Shown in pieces: positions 1-7,768 of a stretch of DNA of 46,891 nt (position 1 is its first letter; the number at the start of each line of letters is the position of its first letter). The notes under the pieces were generated by a model. It saw nothing but the letters and a program-made list of their open reading frames with translations. It was not told where the DNA came from and made no database searches. The stretch covers positions 1 to 46,891 of the forward strand of contig CAMAQB010000013.1 of the NCBI GenBank assembly GCA_945860285.1, given 5' to 3'. The DNA comes from Akkermansia muciniphila. Lineage in GTDB: Bacteria > Verrucomicrobiota > Verrucomicrobiia > Verrucomicrobiales > Akkermansiaceae. The position numbers were made by a program, and so were the translations under genes.

Positions 1-438
1 GGGGAGACTTCATTCCAAGTCTCGGATTTTGCGTTTGGTGCCGCGTAGGAGCACGTTTCTGCCGCACAAGGGATGGCAATATGACCAGCCCCCACAAAAC
101 CATTCCGCGTCCGTTAGGCATCGTTGGCGCGCGGATTGAACGGGGTCACGTATGAGATGGGGATCCACCAACAGCGCGATAAAAAGCTGGAAAAAGCCCG
201 CGAACGTCGTAAAAACCTTCGTCAGAAACTCTCTCTCAACACAAACACCAACAACAAACTAACCAACCCGGCTGTAGCTTAACTCATACAAGTCTATGAG
301 ACATTCACGAACAACCGGGACAAACCATGAAACAAAAATCCACGGGCTTATTCCAGGCGTTCGTGTTGTGAAGGTTCCTCGGTGCGAAACACAATAAGAC
401 CATCGATCATTACCGAGCGGTGGCGTAATTTGGAAAAA
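1..438. other. Left-edge stretch, no confident gene
   Basis: I recognise no gene here. A plus-strand frame open from the stop at 115-117 to TAA at 280-282 ends in a very basic, Lys/Arg/Asn-rich tail (KARERRKNLRQK around 190-225), which looks like the 3' remnant of a lost gene, possibly a transposase. It has no convincing start codon. A 6-bp inverted repeat (CTCATA at 283-288, TATGAG at 295-300) follows that stop directly, but no T-run follows it. The rest is not codon-structured in a way I can support. It may be decayed sequence plus the distal 5' region of the pectate lyase gene. Confidence 0.3.
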
Positions 439-466
439 TTGACAACCATGGAAAGCCTGTTAAATT
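439..466 (+). promoter_or_regulatory. Probable promoter of the pectate lyase gene
   Basis: TTGACA at 439-444 and TAAATT at 461-466 are separated by 16 nt. The -35 is a perfect consensus and the -10 matches 4 of 6. Transcription would start near 473 and give a leader of about 165 nt before the ATG at 638. The same 16-nt spacing recurs in front of other genes of this window. Confidence 0.55.
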
Positions 467-637
467 CACACCTGTTTTTTCCGCCCGCCTGCATCTTCAC
501 CGAGCTTCACCTCACAAACAAATTTCTTGCTGCCAGCGGGCCGACATCTTTACCATGGGACGCATCATACCGAGACAATCCAGAGCATTCATCCGCATGT
601 TTCCAAACCCAAATCACCGAATAATCGAAATTCACTT

Positions 638-2635
638 ATGATATGCACTCGTCACAAAGCAGCCGCAACGTTTGCGTGGATTATCGGACTTATTTCGGCT
701 ATCAGCACAATGCCTGTAAACGGTGCGGCATGGGCGGAGTCGTTTGAAGGCAGGTTTGCGAAAAACTATTTCGTCGAGCCTCAGGAAATGAACGGAGGCT
801 GGAGCAACATGAGAATCAATCCTGCGGCCGGCTACTCCGGCCGCGCCGGTGCGGTCAACATTGTCAAGATGCCCGCCCGCATTGGCAATGGTGCGATGAA
901 ATGTGTGCGAACACAGCAAGGCCGCCGCATGGAAATCGAACTGGTGAATCGCGACGAAAACGACAGCCCGCGCATCGGTCAGCACTGTTGGGCGGCGCTC
1001 AGCATCTTAGTTCCAGAAGCGGGCATGAAACACTCCGGAATGGTGATTCAATGGCATGGCGGCGCGCCCAATGCAGGCAATGGAAAGGAGTATGCCCAAG
1101 GACCTGAAGCATGTCTCAGGCTCGACAATGGCCAGTTCATTTACCGGAGCAACTACAAAAGATCCAAGGCTGCTACCCCGGGAAATCGCGAAACCAAAAT
1201 CCTGGAAAAAGCAACTCCCGGCCAATGGTATGATTTCGTGTTCCATCACTATTTCTCCCTGGGTGATGATGGACTAACGGAAATCTGGCTCCAGGGCAAA
1301 AGGATATGTTCCGACAAAGGACCGAACGCTTTCTACTACCGCAGCAAGTTCGCGTTCAAATTCGGTTCCTATGGCAGCACGACCGGCGGCACAATCTTTT
1401 TCGATGAAGCCAAAGTTATGACCGGGTCTGGATCCTACGATCAAATCGCCACCGCAAAGGCGAAACAACCCGCTGAAGTTCCCGCCGTGCCGGTTCCGGA
1501 CCCAAAAGCCATCGCCGTATCAACCGAACCAGCCGTTTACTGGGAAGCCCGCCTGCGGCCTTTCATGATGGAGAAACCCGAGTGGTACGACAGCGCCGAG
1601 GCGGTCCGCATCGCCGATAATCTGCTTGTGTATCAGTGCGACTCCGGCGGTTGGCCCAAAACGATGGGTTTCAAAAAAAGAATCAACCTGACGACCATCA
1701 TCACTGACGCGGATCGCCCGGCTCTCCTGGCCGCGAAGAGTCGGACCGACAGCACCATAGACAACGCTTCAACCTACACACAGATCGAATACCTGGCCCG
1801 GGTCTTCAACGCCACCAGGCAGGAGCGATTCAAGGAATCCTGCCTCAAGGGCATCGATTTTCTCCTCAAGGCTCAATATGAAAACGGTGGCTGGCCGCAA
1901 TTTTATCCCTACCCCAAGGACAAGGATTACCTGGCACGCATCGTCTCCAATCACGATGAAAAGGATTATTTCCTGCACATCACCTTCAATGACGAAGCCA
2001 TGATCTCTGTCCTGCGTCTGTTGCAGCGCATCGCCAACGACAGGCCGACGTATGCTTTTGTCGACGCCGAACATCGCACCCGCTGTGCGAAAGCCGTGGC
2101 CAAAGGAATCGAATGCATCCTGAAATGTCAGGTTGTTGTGGAGGGAAAACGAACCGCGTGGTGCGCACAGCATGATGAAAAAACCCTGGCCCCGGCAGGC
2201 GCGCGGGTTTACGAGAAGGCGTCGCTCAGCGGGCATGAGTCCGTGAGTATCGTGCGTTTCCTGATGACCATCGATTCGCCCTCGCCCGAGATGGTGGAGG
2301 CCATCCAGTCAGCCTTAGCCTGGTTTGATGCCGCTAAAATCAATGGCTTGCGCGTGGTGGATCAAGCCTCCCCCTCCCTGCCCGGGGGCCGCGACCGCAT
2401 TGTCGTCGCCGACCCCAAGGCCGATCCCCTATGGCCTCGTTTCCTCGATATTCACACGCGCCAACCGATTTTCTGCGGCAACAACGGCATCGTGAAACGC
2501 AGCCTTGCCGAAATAGAACCCGATCGCCGCACCGGTTACATGTGGTATAGCACGACTCCCGCCGATTTATTGAACAAAGACTACCCCACATGGCGGAAAA
2601 AATGGGCTCCCGAAAAGAATGTTCTGACAAAATAG
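638..2635 (+). CDS. Secreted two-domain lyase: PL-like jelly-roll domain + PL10 pectate lyase
   Basis: Predicted to be exported and to cut pectate/polygalacturonate by beta-elimination. The ATG at 638 is chosen because residues 1-33 from it form a signal peptide (basic start, hydrophobic 10-23, Ala-rich cleavage region); the frame is open further upstream to 527 but that part is not leader-like. The product is 665 aa. Residues ~33-275 resemble the concanavalin-like polysaccharide lyase family Pfam PF14099 (IQWHG, GQWYDFVFHHYFS, IWLQGKRI). Residues ~305-650 match family PL10 pectate lyase, with GGWPKTMGF, STIDNASTYTQIEYLA, GGWPQFYPY, ITFNDEA and CAQHDEKTLAP. The fusion suggests a pectate lyase with a second lyase or a carbohydrate-binding domain of the same fold; activity of the first domain is not certain. 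No clear Shine-Dalgarno. The acetylesterase downstream fits joint pectin breakdown. Confidence 0.85.
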   Translation: MICTRHKAAATFAWIIGLISAISTMPVNGAAWAESFEGRFAKNYFVEPQEMNGGWSNMRINPAAGYSGRAGAVNIVKMPARIGNGAMKCVRTQQGRRMEIELVNRDENDSPRIGQHCWAALSILVPEAGMKHSGMVIQWHGGAPNAGNGKEYAQGPEACLRLDNGQFIYRSNYKRSKAATPGNRETKILEKATPGQWYDFVFHHYFSLGDDGLTEIWLQGKRICSDKGPNAFYYRSKFAFKFGSYGSTTGGTIFFDEAKVMTGSGSYDQIATAKAKQPAEVPAVPVPDPKAIAVSTEPAVYWEARLRPFMMEKPEWYDSAEAVRIADNLLVYQCDSGGWPKTMGFKKRINLTTIITDADRPALLAAKSRTDSTIDNASTYTQIEYLARVFNATRQERFKESCLKGIDFLLKAQYENGGWPQFYPYPKDKDYLARIVSNHDEKDYFLHITFNDEAMISVLRLLQRIANDRPTYAFVDAEHRTRCAKAVAKGIECILKCQVVVEGKRTAWCAQHDEKTLAPAGARVYEKASLSGHESVSIVRFLMTIDSPSPEMVEAIQSALAWFDAAKINGLRVVDQASPSLPGGRDRIVVADPKADPLWPRFLDIHTRQPIFCGNNGIVKRSLAEIEPDRRTGYMWYSTTPADLLNKDYPTWRKKWAPEKNVLTK

Positions 2636-2970
2636 ATACGACCGAAGATTTCATTCCTCACCAATTCCATAACACAGGCAGGCCTGACACCCTCCGTTTC
2701 CCCCGCAACGGCCCCACACAAGTTCTTTCAGCGCTTTCATCTCAAAAAGCAGATTTCTAACAATACGATCCCGCTAGGCGCCTTGGCAGGTGATCGTGGA
2801 ATGGATTGCGGCAGACGAAACCGATCACACCTGGTTGGGGAAAACGTTCTCCACTTCGCGCTAAAGAACGGCAGTTGCGGAGAGACGATCAAGGAGTTCG
2901 CTTCCACACCGTTGAAGAAATTGAAAGAACAACCCAAAATGCACGAATACCATAAGGCCAACAACCATCC
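2636..2970. other. Intergenic region before the acetylesterase, nothing recognised
   Basis: 335 bp between two same-strand genes. Short open frames exist on both strands, but none has family-like sequence, a ribosome-binding site or codon pattern support. I found no strong terminator after the lyase and no clear promoter for the esterase, so co-transcription remains possible. Confidence 0.4.
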
Positions 2971-4107
2971 ATGCAACAGAACCACAATCCCCGCAGGACC
3001 TTCGCGGTTTCATCCTTCGCCATCACCGCACTCGCGCTTTCGACCATCGCCGCATCGGCCTCCGACCTGCCCGGTGCCAAGCCTGCCGACATGACGAAAC
3101 CTGTCCAGGTTTTCATTCTCATGGGACAGTCGAACATGGTCGGTCTCGGCAAAGTCGGCGGACCTGACGGTTCGCTGGAATTCGCGGTGAAGGAAAAGAA
3201 AAAGTATCCCTATCTCGTGGATGAATCCGCCAACTGGGCCGAGCGCAAGGATCTGCGTTTTGCCCGTGTGATGTCGGGTCGCGGCGGCGGCATGCAGCGC
3301 TTCAACAACGAGTGGATGACCGTCAAGACATGCAAGACGATCGGGCCGGAGTTCGGCATCGCGGAACCCCTCGGCAACGCAGTCGAGGCACCGGTGCTTC
3401 TTTTGAAGAGCTGCATCGGCAACCGCAGCCTCGGCTGGGATCTGCTGCCGCCCGGCAGCGAGCGCTACGCGTTTGTCATCAAGGACAAAGCGGGCGTGGA
3501 AAAAAAGATGGTCTATGCCGGCTACAAGGACAAACCCGAGTCATGGGAAATGGACCCGGCCCAGGGCCTCAAGACCGAACCCGCGCCCTGGGTGGACAAG
3601 GCCGGCAAGCCGGTCGAGTGGTATGCCGGCAAGCAGTGGGACGACGACATCAGCTACGCCAAAACCGTGCTCTCCGAGCTTGACAAACACTACCCCGACG
3701 CGACGAAGTACGAAGTCGCGGGATTCTTTTTCTGGCAGGGTGAGAAAGATGCCGGCAATCCCGGACACGCCGCACGCTACGAGCAGAACCTTGTGCATTT
3801 CATCAAGCAGTTGCGCCAGGAATTCAGCGCTCCCCATGCGAAATTCGTGCTCGCCACGATGGGTGAATCCACAAAAGACAGTGGCGGACCCGGCGGCGAG
3901 ATTCTCAACGCTCAACTCGCCGTGGACGGCAGTGCCGGAAAATATCCCGAGTTCAAAGGCAACGTCGCGACGATCTACGCCAATCCAATGGCCCAGGGCG
4001 GAAGTGGAAACGGACACTACGGCGGCAAGGCGGAAGTCTATATGGATGTTGGCGAAGCCATGGGCAAAGCGATGGCGGCTCTGCTCGGCAAAGACAATGG
4101 CAAATAA
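2971..4107 (+). CDS. Secreted SGNH carbohydrate acetylesterase (sialate O-acetylesterase-like)
   Basis: Likely removes O-acetyl groups from polysaccharide side chains outside the cytoplasm. The ATG at 2971 gives a clear signal peptide (residues 1-30, hydrophobic 11-29, cut near ASA-S). The mature part starts with the SGNH block VFILMGQSNMVG, with Ser54 as expected nucleophile. FWQGEKDAG (block with the oxyanion Gly/Asn) and GNGHYGG near the C-terminus (His349, candidate catalytic His) complete the SASA/CE6-like pattern (Pfam PF03629). Length is 378 aa, normal for a single-domain member. It lies 335 bp after the pectate lyase, so pectin or hemicellulose deacetylation is the natural guess; the substrate cannot be read from the sequence. 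It converges with the oxidoreductase gene on the other strand. Confidence 0.85.
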   Translation: MQQNHNPRRTFAVSSFAITALALSTIAASASDLPGAKPADMTKPVQVFILMGQSNMVGLGKVGGPDGSLEFAVKEKKKYPYLVDESANWAERKDLRFARVMSGRGGGMQRFNNEWMTVKTCKTIGPEFGIAEPLGNAVEAPVLLLKSCIGNRSLGWDLLPPGSERYAFVIKDKAGVEKKMVYAGYKDKPESWEMDPAQGLKTEPAPWVDKAGKPVEWYAGKQWDDDISYAKTVLSELDKHYPDATKYEVAGFFFWQGEKDAGNPGHAARYEQNLVHFIKQLRQEFSAPHAKFVLATMGESTKDSGGPGGEILNAQLAVDGSAGKYPEFKGNVATIYANPMAQGGSGNGHYGGKAEVYMDVGEAMGKAMAALLGKDNGK

Positions 4108-4347
4108 ATCCCGCTCGTCACCGGATAGCACGGCCATTCATAGAAACATTTTCACTACGCTCACCGCATTGGTCGCGGGCACTGCCAATTTGTTGCAGAC
4201 GAGCATGCAGTCACAGGACAGAAGCAGGCGCATCGGGCGGAGGATGACAAAATGCCCATCGCTGCCTGGAATTCAACTGCCAACGACAACAACGAAGACG
4301 TTGCATCCTTGTAGTCCCGGGTTGCGCCGGTTTCAACCGGGCCGAAA

Positions 4348-5472
4348 TTACGACAACGTTTCCTTCGGCAGGTGCTTGATGGCACCACCTTCGAGGGCGC
4401 TTTCGTGAGCGAGGATGCCCGTGCAAGTCCAGTTGGCGGACTGCTTGGCGTTCGGAAAGGGATCGCGCGCTTCAACCAATGCCATGGCGAACTCGTGAGC
4501 GAGATGCGGATGACTGCCGCCATGGCCGGCACCCTGGGTGAAGCTGAGGTGGGTGTTCTCGTCGGTATCATAAACGCCTTTGGTCGTATAGCGCTGGATT
4601 CCTTCGGGGAGGCGTTCGGCGAAATCGGGTGCCACGACGAGCGACGGGATCTCGGGCTCAGGCATCTTGGCGGTGTGCATGACGAGCGGCTCGTGTTCGA
4701 TGAGGGGCCATTCGACGGACTTCTTGTCGCCGTAGATGTCGATGCTTTCACGGTACTGACGAGCGGTATCGAAGAGGCTGCGGATGACGCGGACGGTGAG
4801 GTCGCTCTTGGCAACTTTGACGTGGGCGGTCTCGACGGCGAAGGGCGAGTTGTAGTGCTTGACAAGTTCTTCGCGGACGGTGCCGGAGCCGAAGCAACTG
4901 ACGTATTCGGCATCGCCATTGGCAAGACCGAGCGCGGGACCCACGCAATGCGTGGCATAGTGCATCGGCGGCAGGCCGGGCCAATAATTGGGCCATCCGT
5001 CCATGTCTTGCTGGTGGCTGGCTTGGATGAACTGCAGCTTGCCAAGCTCGCCCGTGTCGCGCAGCTGCTTCATGTAGAGATACTCGCGGGCATAAACGAC
5101 GGTTTCCATCATCATGTATTTCAAACCCGTCTCCTGGGTAAGTTTGATGATCTCCAGGCATTCGGCGACGCTGGTGGCCATGGGCACGGTGCAGGCAACG
5201 TGCTTTCCCGCTTTGAGCGCGGCGATGCTCATCCATCCGTGGTCGGGAATCGGTGAGTTGATGTGAACGGCATCGACATTGGGGTCGGCGAGAACTTGTT
5301 CGAACCCGGTGTATTGGACATCGACCTTCCAGTGGTAGCCACACTCCTTGAGCTTGTCGGGGTTGCGCTGACAGATGGCGTAGCAGTTGGTGTGGGGGTG
5401 CTTTTGCCAGATGGGGATGAACTCGGCTCCAAATCCGAGGCCGACGACTGCAACGTTGATTTTCTTGCTCAT
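4348..5472 (-). CDS. Gfo/Idh/MocA family NAD(P)-dependent oxidoreductase
   Basis: 374 aa cytoplasmic oxidoreductase, probably acting on a sugar or sugar derivative. The N-terminal Rossmann fold is clear: VAVVGLGFGAEFIP at residues 7-20, then INSPIPDHG near 71. The ATG at 5472 sits just before the Rossmann strand, so it is the right start. The family usually has an EKP motif whose Lys is catalytic; here the equivalent is CTVPMA (residues 94-99), with Val96 in place of Lys. The downstream helix and the GHGGSHPHLAHEFA block near 315-330 are otherwise family-like. This is therefore either a subfamily with a different mechanism or one with altered activity. It stands alone on the minus strand; a weak hairpin (GGTTG/CAACC, 4320-4337) follows the stop. 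A perfect inverted repeat lies 28 bp upstream of the ATG. Confidence 0.85.
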   Translation of the reverse strand: MSKKINVAVVGLGFGAEFIPIWQKHPHTNCYAICQRNPDKLKECGYHWKVDVQYTGFEQVLADPNVDAVHINSPIPDHGWMSIAALKAGKHVACTVPMATSVAECLEIIKLTQETGLKYMMMETVVYAREYLYMKQLRDTGELGKLQFIQASHQQDMDGWPNYWPGLPPMHYATHCVGPALGLANGDAEYVSCFGSGTVREELVKHYNSPFAVETAHVKVAKSDLTVRVIRSLFDTARQYRESIDIYGDKKSVEWPLIEHEPLVMHTAKMPEPEIPSLVVAPDFAERLPEGIQRYTTKGVYDTDENTHLSFTQGAGHGGSHPHLAHEFAMALVEARDPFPNAKQSANWTCTGILAHESALEGGAIKHLPKETLS

Positions 5473-5500
5473 GAGTTTGGGGAATGCGATGCGTATTGCG

Positions 5501-5550
5501 CCATAAAAACTGGGGCGAGGCCAGTGTTTTGTTCGGACCAGTTTTTATGG
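5501..5550. promoter_or_regulatory. Perfect 13-bp inverted repeat upstream of oxidoreductase gene
   Basis: CCATAAAAACTGG at 5501-5513 is exactly mirrored by CCAGTTTTTATGG at 5538-5550, with a 24-nt spacer. Each arm also has the form CCA-N7-TGG, so each could be an operator on its own. The pair ends 28 bp before the ATG of the minus-strand Gfo/Idh/MocA gene. It may be a double operator for a sugar-responsive repressor or, if transcribed, a hairpin in the 5' leader. Confidence 0.6.
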
Positions 5551-5942
5551 GGTGATCGGGCGGTTGGGAAATTCGAAGAAAGGCGGGAACACTCCCTTTT
5601 TTTGCCGCCTCCAGTTCAGCCAGCGGCGCTTTCAATGGCCTTCCTGCCAATAGCAAATTTCTGAATATCAAGTCCGATCATCGCTCCCCAGATAAACCCA
5701 ATGGTGAGTAGACAAACGGAAGACAGTCGCAGCATGGGCCACGTTGACACCCGCAACCGCCTGAAAAGTCAAACGTTCACCACGCACGAGGCACCGACCT
5801 GCGGCGAGTGCTCCGGGCTGACGGATGAAGGCGCGCTTGATGCAATAGCGGAAACTGCCTATGACATTCGGAGGACTGGCCGTTAGGCTGACGATCCGAC
5901 TTGCTCGTCCTGGTATTTTCTAAAAAAACCCGAGATTTTTGC
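5551..5942. other. Intergenic region between divergent genes, nothing recognised
   Basis: About 390 bp between the oxidoreductase (minus) and bL28 (plus). Two open frames of 60-70 codons overlap on opposite strands (5701-5886 plus, 5777-5992 minus); neither resembles a known protein and the minus one runs across the bL28 promoter. I saw no tRNA-like fold. The region presumably carries promoter sequence for the minus-strand gene. Confidence 0.4.
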
Positions 5943-5971
5943 TTGACACGCCGCGGAAATCCCGCTTTTCT
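5943..5971 (+). promoter_or_regulatory. Probable rpmB promoter
   Basis: TTGACA at 5943-5948, 17-nt spacer, TTTTCT at 5966-5971. The start codon is at 6004, so the leader would be about 26 nt. The preceding context TTTTTGCTTG is shared with the bL35 gene promoter, which suggests a common promoter type for ribosomal protein genes here. Confidence 0.5.
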
Positions 5972-6003
5972 TCGCCCCCCCGCAATAACCATTTCATTCA
6001 GTC

Positions 6004-6267
6004 ATGTCACGCATTTGCAGTATCAGAGGTTCCGTTGTCCGCAGTGGTGGGCGCATCCATCGTTCCGGTCTCGCCAAGAAAAAGGGCGGTATCGGTCGTC
6101 ACGTGACCAAAGTGGTCAAGCGCAAGGTTTCACCGAACCTTCAGGACAAGCGCATCTGGGTGCCGGAATTCGGCCACTACGTCCGCCTGCGTCTCTCCTG
6201 CAAGGCGATCAAGACCATCACCAAAAACGGTGCGCTCAACACCCTTATCAAAGCCGGATTGGTTTGA
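6004..6267 (+). CDS. rpmB: Large ribosomal subunit protein bL28
   Basis: Structural protein of the 50S subunit, 87 aa. Recognised by the basic N-terminal region with SGGRIHRSGLAKKKGG, the SPNLQDKRIWVPE block typical of bL28 (PNLqkkri), and the LRLSCKAIKTITKNG segment. The ATG at 6004 is the first in frame after the promoter. It is monocistronic: own promoter before it and a strong terminator 30 bp behind it. The common partner bL33 is not next to it. Length is at the upper side of normal. Confidence 0.95.
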   Translation: MSRICSIRGSVVRSGGRIHRSGLAKKKGGIGRHVTKVVKRKVSPNLQDKRIWVPEFGHYVRLRLSCKAIKTITKNGALNTLIKAGLV

Positions 6268-6296
6268 TCGCTGACACGCTTTCATATCTCACAAGC

Positions 6297-6321
6297 AACC
6301 CGGGCAATACCCGGGTTTTTT
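6297..6321 (+). terminator. Rho-independent terminator of rpmB
   Basis: AACCCGGG at 6297-6304 pairs perfectly with CCCGGGTT at 6310-6317 around a CAATA loop, followed by a T-run through 6321. It lies 30 bp after the bL28 stop and between convergent genes. Confidence 0.85.
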
Positions 6322-6372
6322 GTTGCCCTAGTTCCGCCAAGGCGAATGCAGTGATGACGGATAGGAAAATCT

Positions 6373-6735
6373 CTAGGCGTCCTGCAACTCGATGAGTTTC
6401 GCCCCGCTCCACAGGCTTTCCAAATCGTAGTATTCGCGCAACTCAACATGGAGGATGTGCACCATCACATCTATGTAATCAAGCACCACCCAGCGGCTGT
6501 CGGCATTGCCCTCGGAAAGGATCGGTCGCACATTGTGCCAGTCGATCACATGTCCGGCGACATCGCGCATGATCGCCCGGAGGTGGGGCATCGATGATCC
6601 CGAGCATAGAACGACAAAGTCGGTGATGGTGGAGAGCCCACGCACGTCCCAAAGCTGGATGTCTTCCGCCTGGATTTCCTCAGCCGCCTTGACGCAGGCC
6701 TTTGCCAGTTCGATTCCCTTCACTTGATTACTCAT
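6373..6735 (-). CDS. rsfS: Ribosome silencing factor RsfS
   Basis: Small cytoplasmic protein (120 aa) that binds bL14 on the 50S subunit and blocks subunit joining under starvation. Hallmarks of the RsfS/YbeB (DUF143) family are present: LWDVRGLSTITDFVVLCSGSS near residues 28-48, WVVLDYIDVMVHIL near 85-98, and REYYDLESLW close to the end. The ATG at 6735 is chosen because the family begins just before ELAK; the open frame continues upstream to 6924 but that part is not conserved and overlaps the bL35 promoter. Divergent from rpmI. In many bacteria it neighbours nadD, which is not the case here. Confidence 0.92.
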   Translation of the reverse strand: MSNQVKGIELAKACVKAAEEIQAEDIQLWDVRGLSTITDFVVLCSGSSMPHLRAIMRDVAGHVIDWHNVRPILSEGNADSRWVVLDYIDVMVHILHVELREYYDLESLWSGAKLIELQDA

Positions 6736-6856
6736 GATAACAACAGCGCCGGACTCGTGTGGTCCCACGCGGGGGGCGACGCTAACACATGCAGAGAAGT
6801 TTTGACAGAACCAAATGAGAAATTTTAAAAAAAGCAAGATTCCTGCCATTTTTTGC

Positions 6857-6884
6857 TTGTCACCTTCGAAATGACCGGTAGTCT
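6857..6884 (+). promoter_or_regulatory. Probable rpmI-rplT promoter, almost leaderless
   Basis: TTGTCA at 6857-6862, 16-nt spacer, TAGTCT at 6879-6884. Only 9 nt separate the -10 box from the ATG at 6894, so transcription would start within about 3 nt of the start codon. That fits a leaderless or near-leaderless message and the absence of a Shine-Dalgarno. Confidence 0.5.
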
Positions 6885-6893
6885 CGCCGTCCC

Positions 6894-7103
6894 ATGCCAG
6901 GTCCTTCAGGCACATCCAAAACAAGAAAAGCTGTCGCCAAACGATTCAAGATCACCGGCACAGGCAAAGTTCTACGTCGTAAACAAGGCAAGCGCCACAT
7001 TCTTCAAAAGAAGAGTTCGAAGCGCAAGCGCGCTCTCGGTCGTGCCTGTCTGGTTTCCGATGCCGACATCAAAAATGTCAAAGAGAACCTGCCTTTCGGT
7101 TGA
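6894..7103 (+). CDS. rpmI: Large ribosomal subunit protein bL35
   Basis: 69 aa basic 50S protein. The segment KTRKAVAKRFKITGTGKVLR (residues ~9-28) is the bL35 signature, followed by the basic HILQKKSSKRKRALG stretch. It begins the usual rpmI-rplT pair, but the infC gene that normally precedes it is absent and its place is taken by the divergent rsfS. A 141-bp gap with two hairpins separates it from bL20. Confidence 0.95.
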   Translation: MPGPSGTSKTRKAVAKRFKITGTGKVLRRKQGKRHILQKKSSKRKRALGRACLVSDADIKNVKENLPFG

Positions 7104-7111
7104 ACGAAAAT

Positions 7112-7149
7112 CGCAGAGACATCTGCGCACCCACCCGCGGTTCGGGTGG
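7112..7149 (+). promoter_or_regulatory. Two tandem hairpins in the rpmI-rplT gap
   Basis: First hairpin: CGCAGA (7112-7117), loop GACA, TCTGCG (7122-7127). Second: CCACCCG (7131-7137), loop CGGTT, CGGGTGG (7143-7149). Both stems are perfect and no T-run follows, so neither looks like a terminator. They lie in the 141-nt untranslated gap before bL20, a protein known to repress its own operon by binding RNA in several bacteria; a role as bL20 leader is inferred. Confidence 0.5.
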
Positions 7150-7244
7150 ACTCCACACGGCCTGCCCCTTCACACCGGGCTTTTCGTCAGGCGAGACTGT
7201 GGGAGTAATCAAAACAAACAGCCTGCCGATAGAAAAACAAACAC

Positions 7245-7616
7245 ATGTCAAGAGCCACCAATTCACCGGCCAGCCGCAAACGCCGCAAGCGTACGCTGCT
7301 CCGTGCGAAAGGCTTCCGCGGATTCCGCTCGAAGCTTTTCCGCTATGCAAAGGACGCTGTTCGCAAGGCGCAAACCTACGAATACCGCGACCGCAAGAAA
7401 CGCAAAGGCCAATTCCGTCGTTTGTGGATCGCCCGCCTCAGCGCCGCGACCCGCAGCCACGGTATGACCTACTCGCGTTTCATCGAGGGCCTCAAGGCCG
7501 CCGGCATCGAGGCCGACCGCAAGATCCTTTCGGATCTGGCGATCACCGATGCCGCCGCTTTCAGTGCCATTGTTGCCCAGGCCAAACAGGCGCTTGTTGA
7601 CAAAGCCGCGGCATAA
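7245..7616 (+). CDS. rplT: Large ribosomal subunit protein bL20
   Basis: 123 aa early-assembly 50S protein and likely translational autoregulator. Typical bL20 features are [53 protein letters not shown] and [11 protein letters not shown]. The N-terminus is a long basic helix as expected. Start ATG at 7245 gives the usual length. It follows rpmI on the same strand with a 141-nt gap that holds two hairpins, and is closed by a strong terminator. Confidence 0.96.
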   Translation: MSRATNSPASRKRRKRTLLRAKGFRGFRSKLFRYAKDAVRKAQTYEYRDRKKRKGQFRRLWIARLSAATRSHGMTYSRFIEGLKAAGIEADRKILSDLAITDAAAFSAIVAQAKQALVDKAAA

Positions 7617-7659
7617 CCGCAGCGGCATCAACGGGAACCGGGACAAATCAACATCATCA

Positions 7660-7690
7660 CACCGCCGGTTCGCCCGGCGGTGTTTTTTTT
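7660..7690 (+). terminator. Rho-independent terminator of rpmI-rplT
   Basis: CACCGCCGG at 7660-7668 pairs with CCGGCGGTG at 7674-7682 (9 perfect pairs, 5-nt loop), followed by eight Ts at 7683-7690. Confidence 0.92.
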
Positions 7691-7715
7691 GCCACCACAG
7701 CGGGCGGGTACGGGA

Positions 7716-7745
7716 TTGACTCGAACCGATACCGTGGAGTAGTCT
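7716..7745 (+). promoter_or_regulatory. Probable promoter of the MscS-like gene
   Basis: TTGACT at 7716-7721, 18-nt spacer, TAGTCT at 7740-7745, start codon at 7769. The -10 is identical to that proposed for rpmI and both this site and the xerC one continue with GACC. Confidence 0.45.
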
Positions 7746-7768
7746 GACCCACGCGCCGCAACCAACTC

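Noticed and set aside
283-300. Inverted repeat CTCATA/TATGAG as a terminator
   Set aside because: Short stem, AT-rich and without T-run.
4372-5256. Long plus-strand frame of 294 codons
   Set aside because: Shadow of the Gfo/Idh/MocA gene, which has clear motifs on the opposite strand.
5701-5886. 61-codon plus-strand frame before rpmB
   Set aside because: No ribosome-binding site or family-like sequence, and an overlapping minus-strand frame is equally open.
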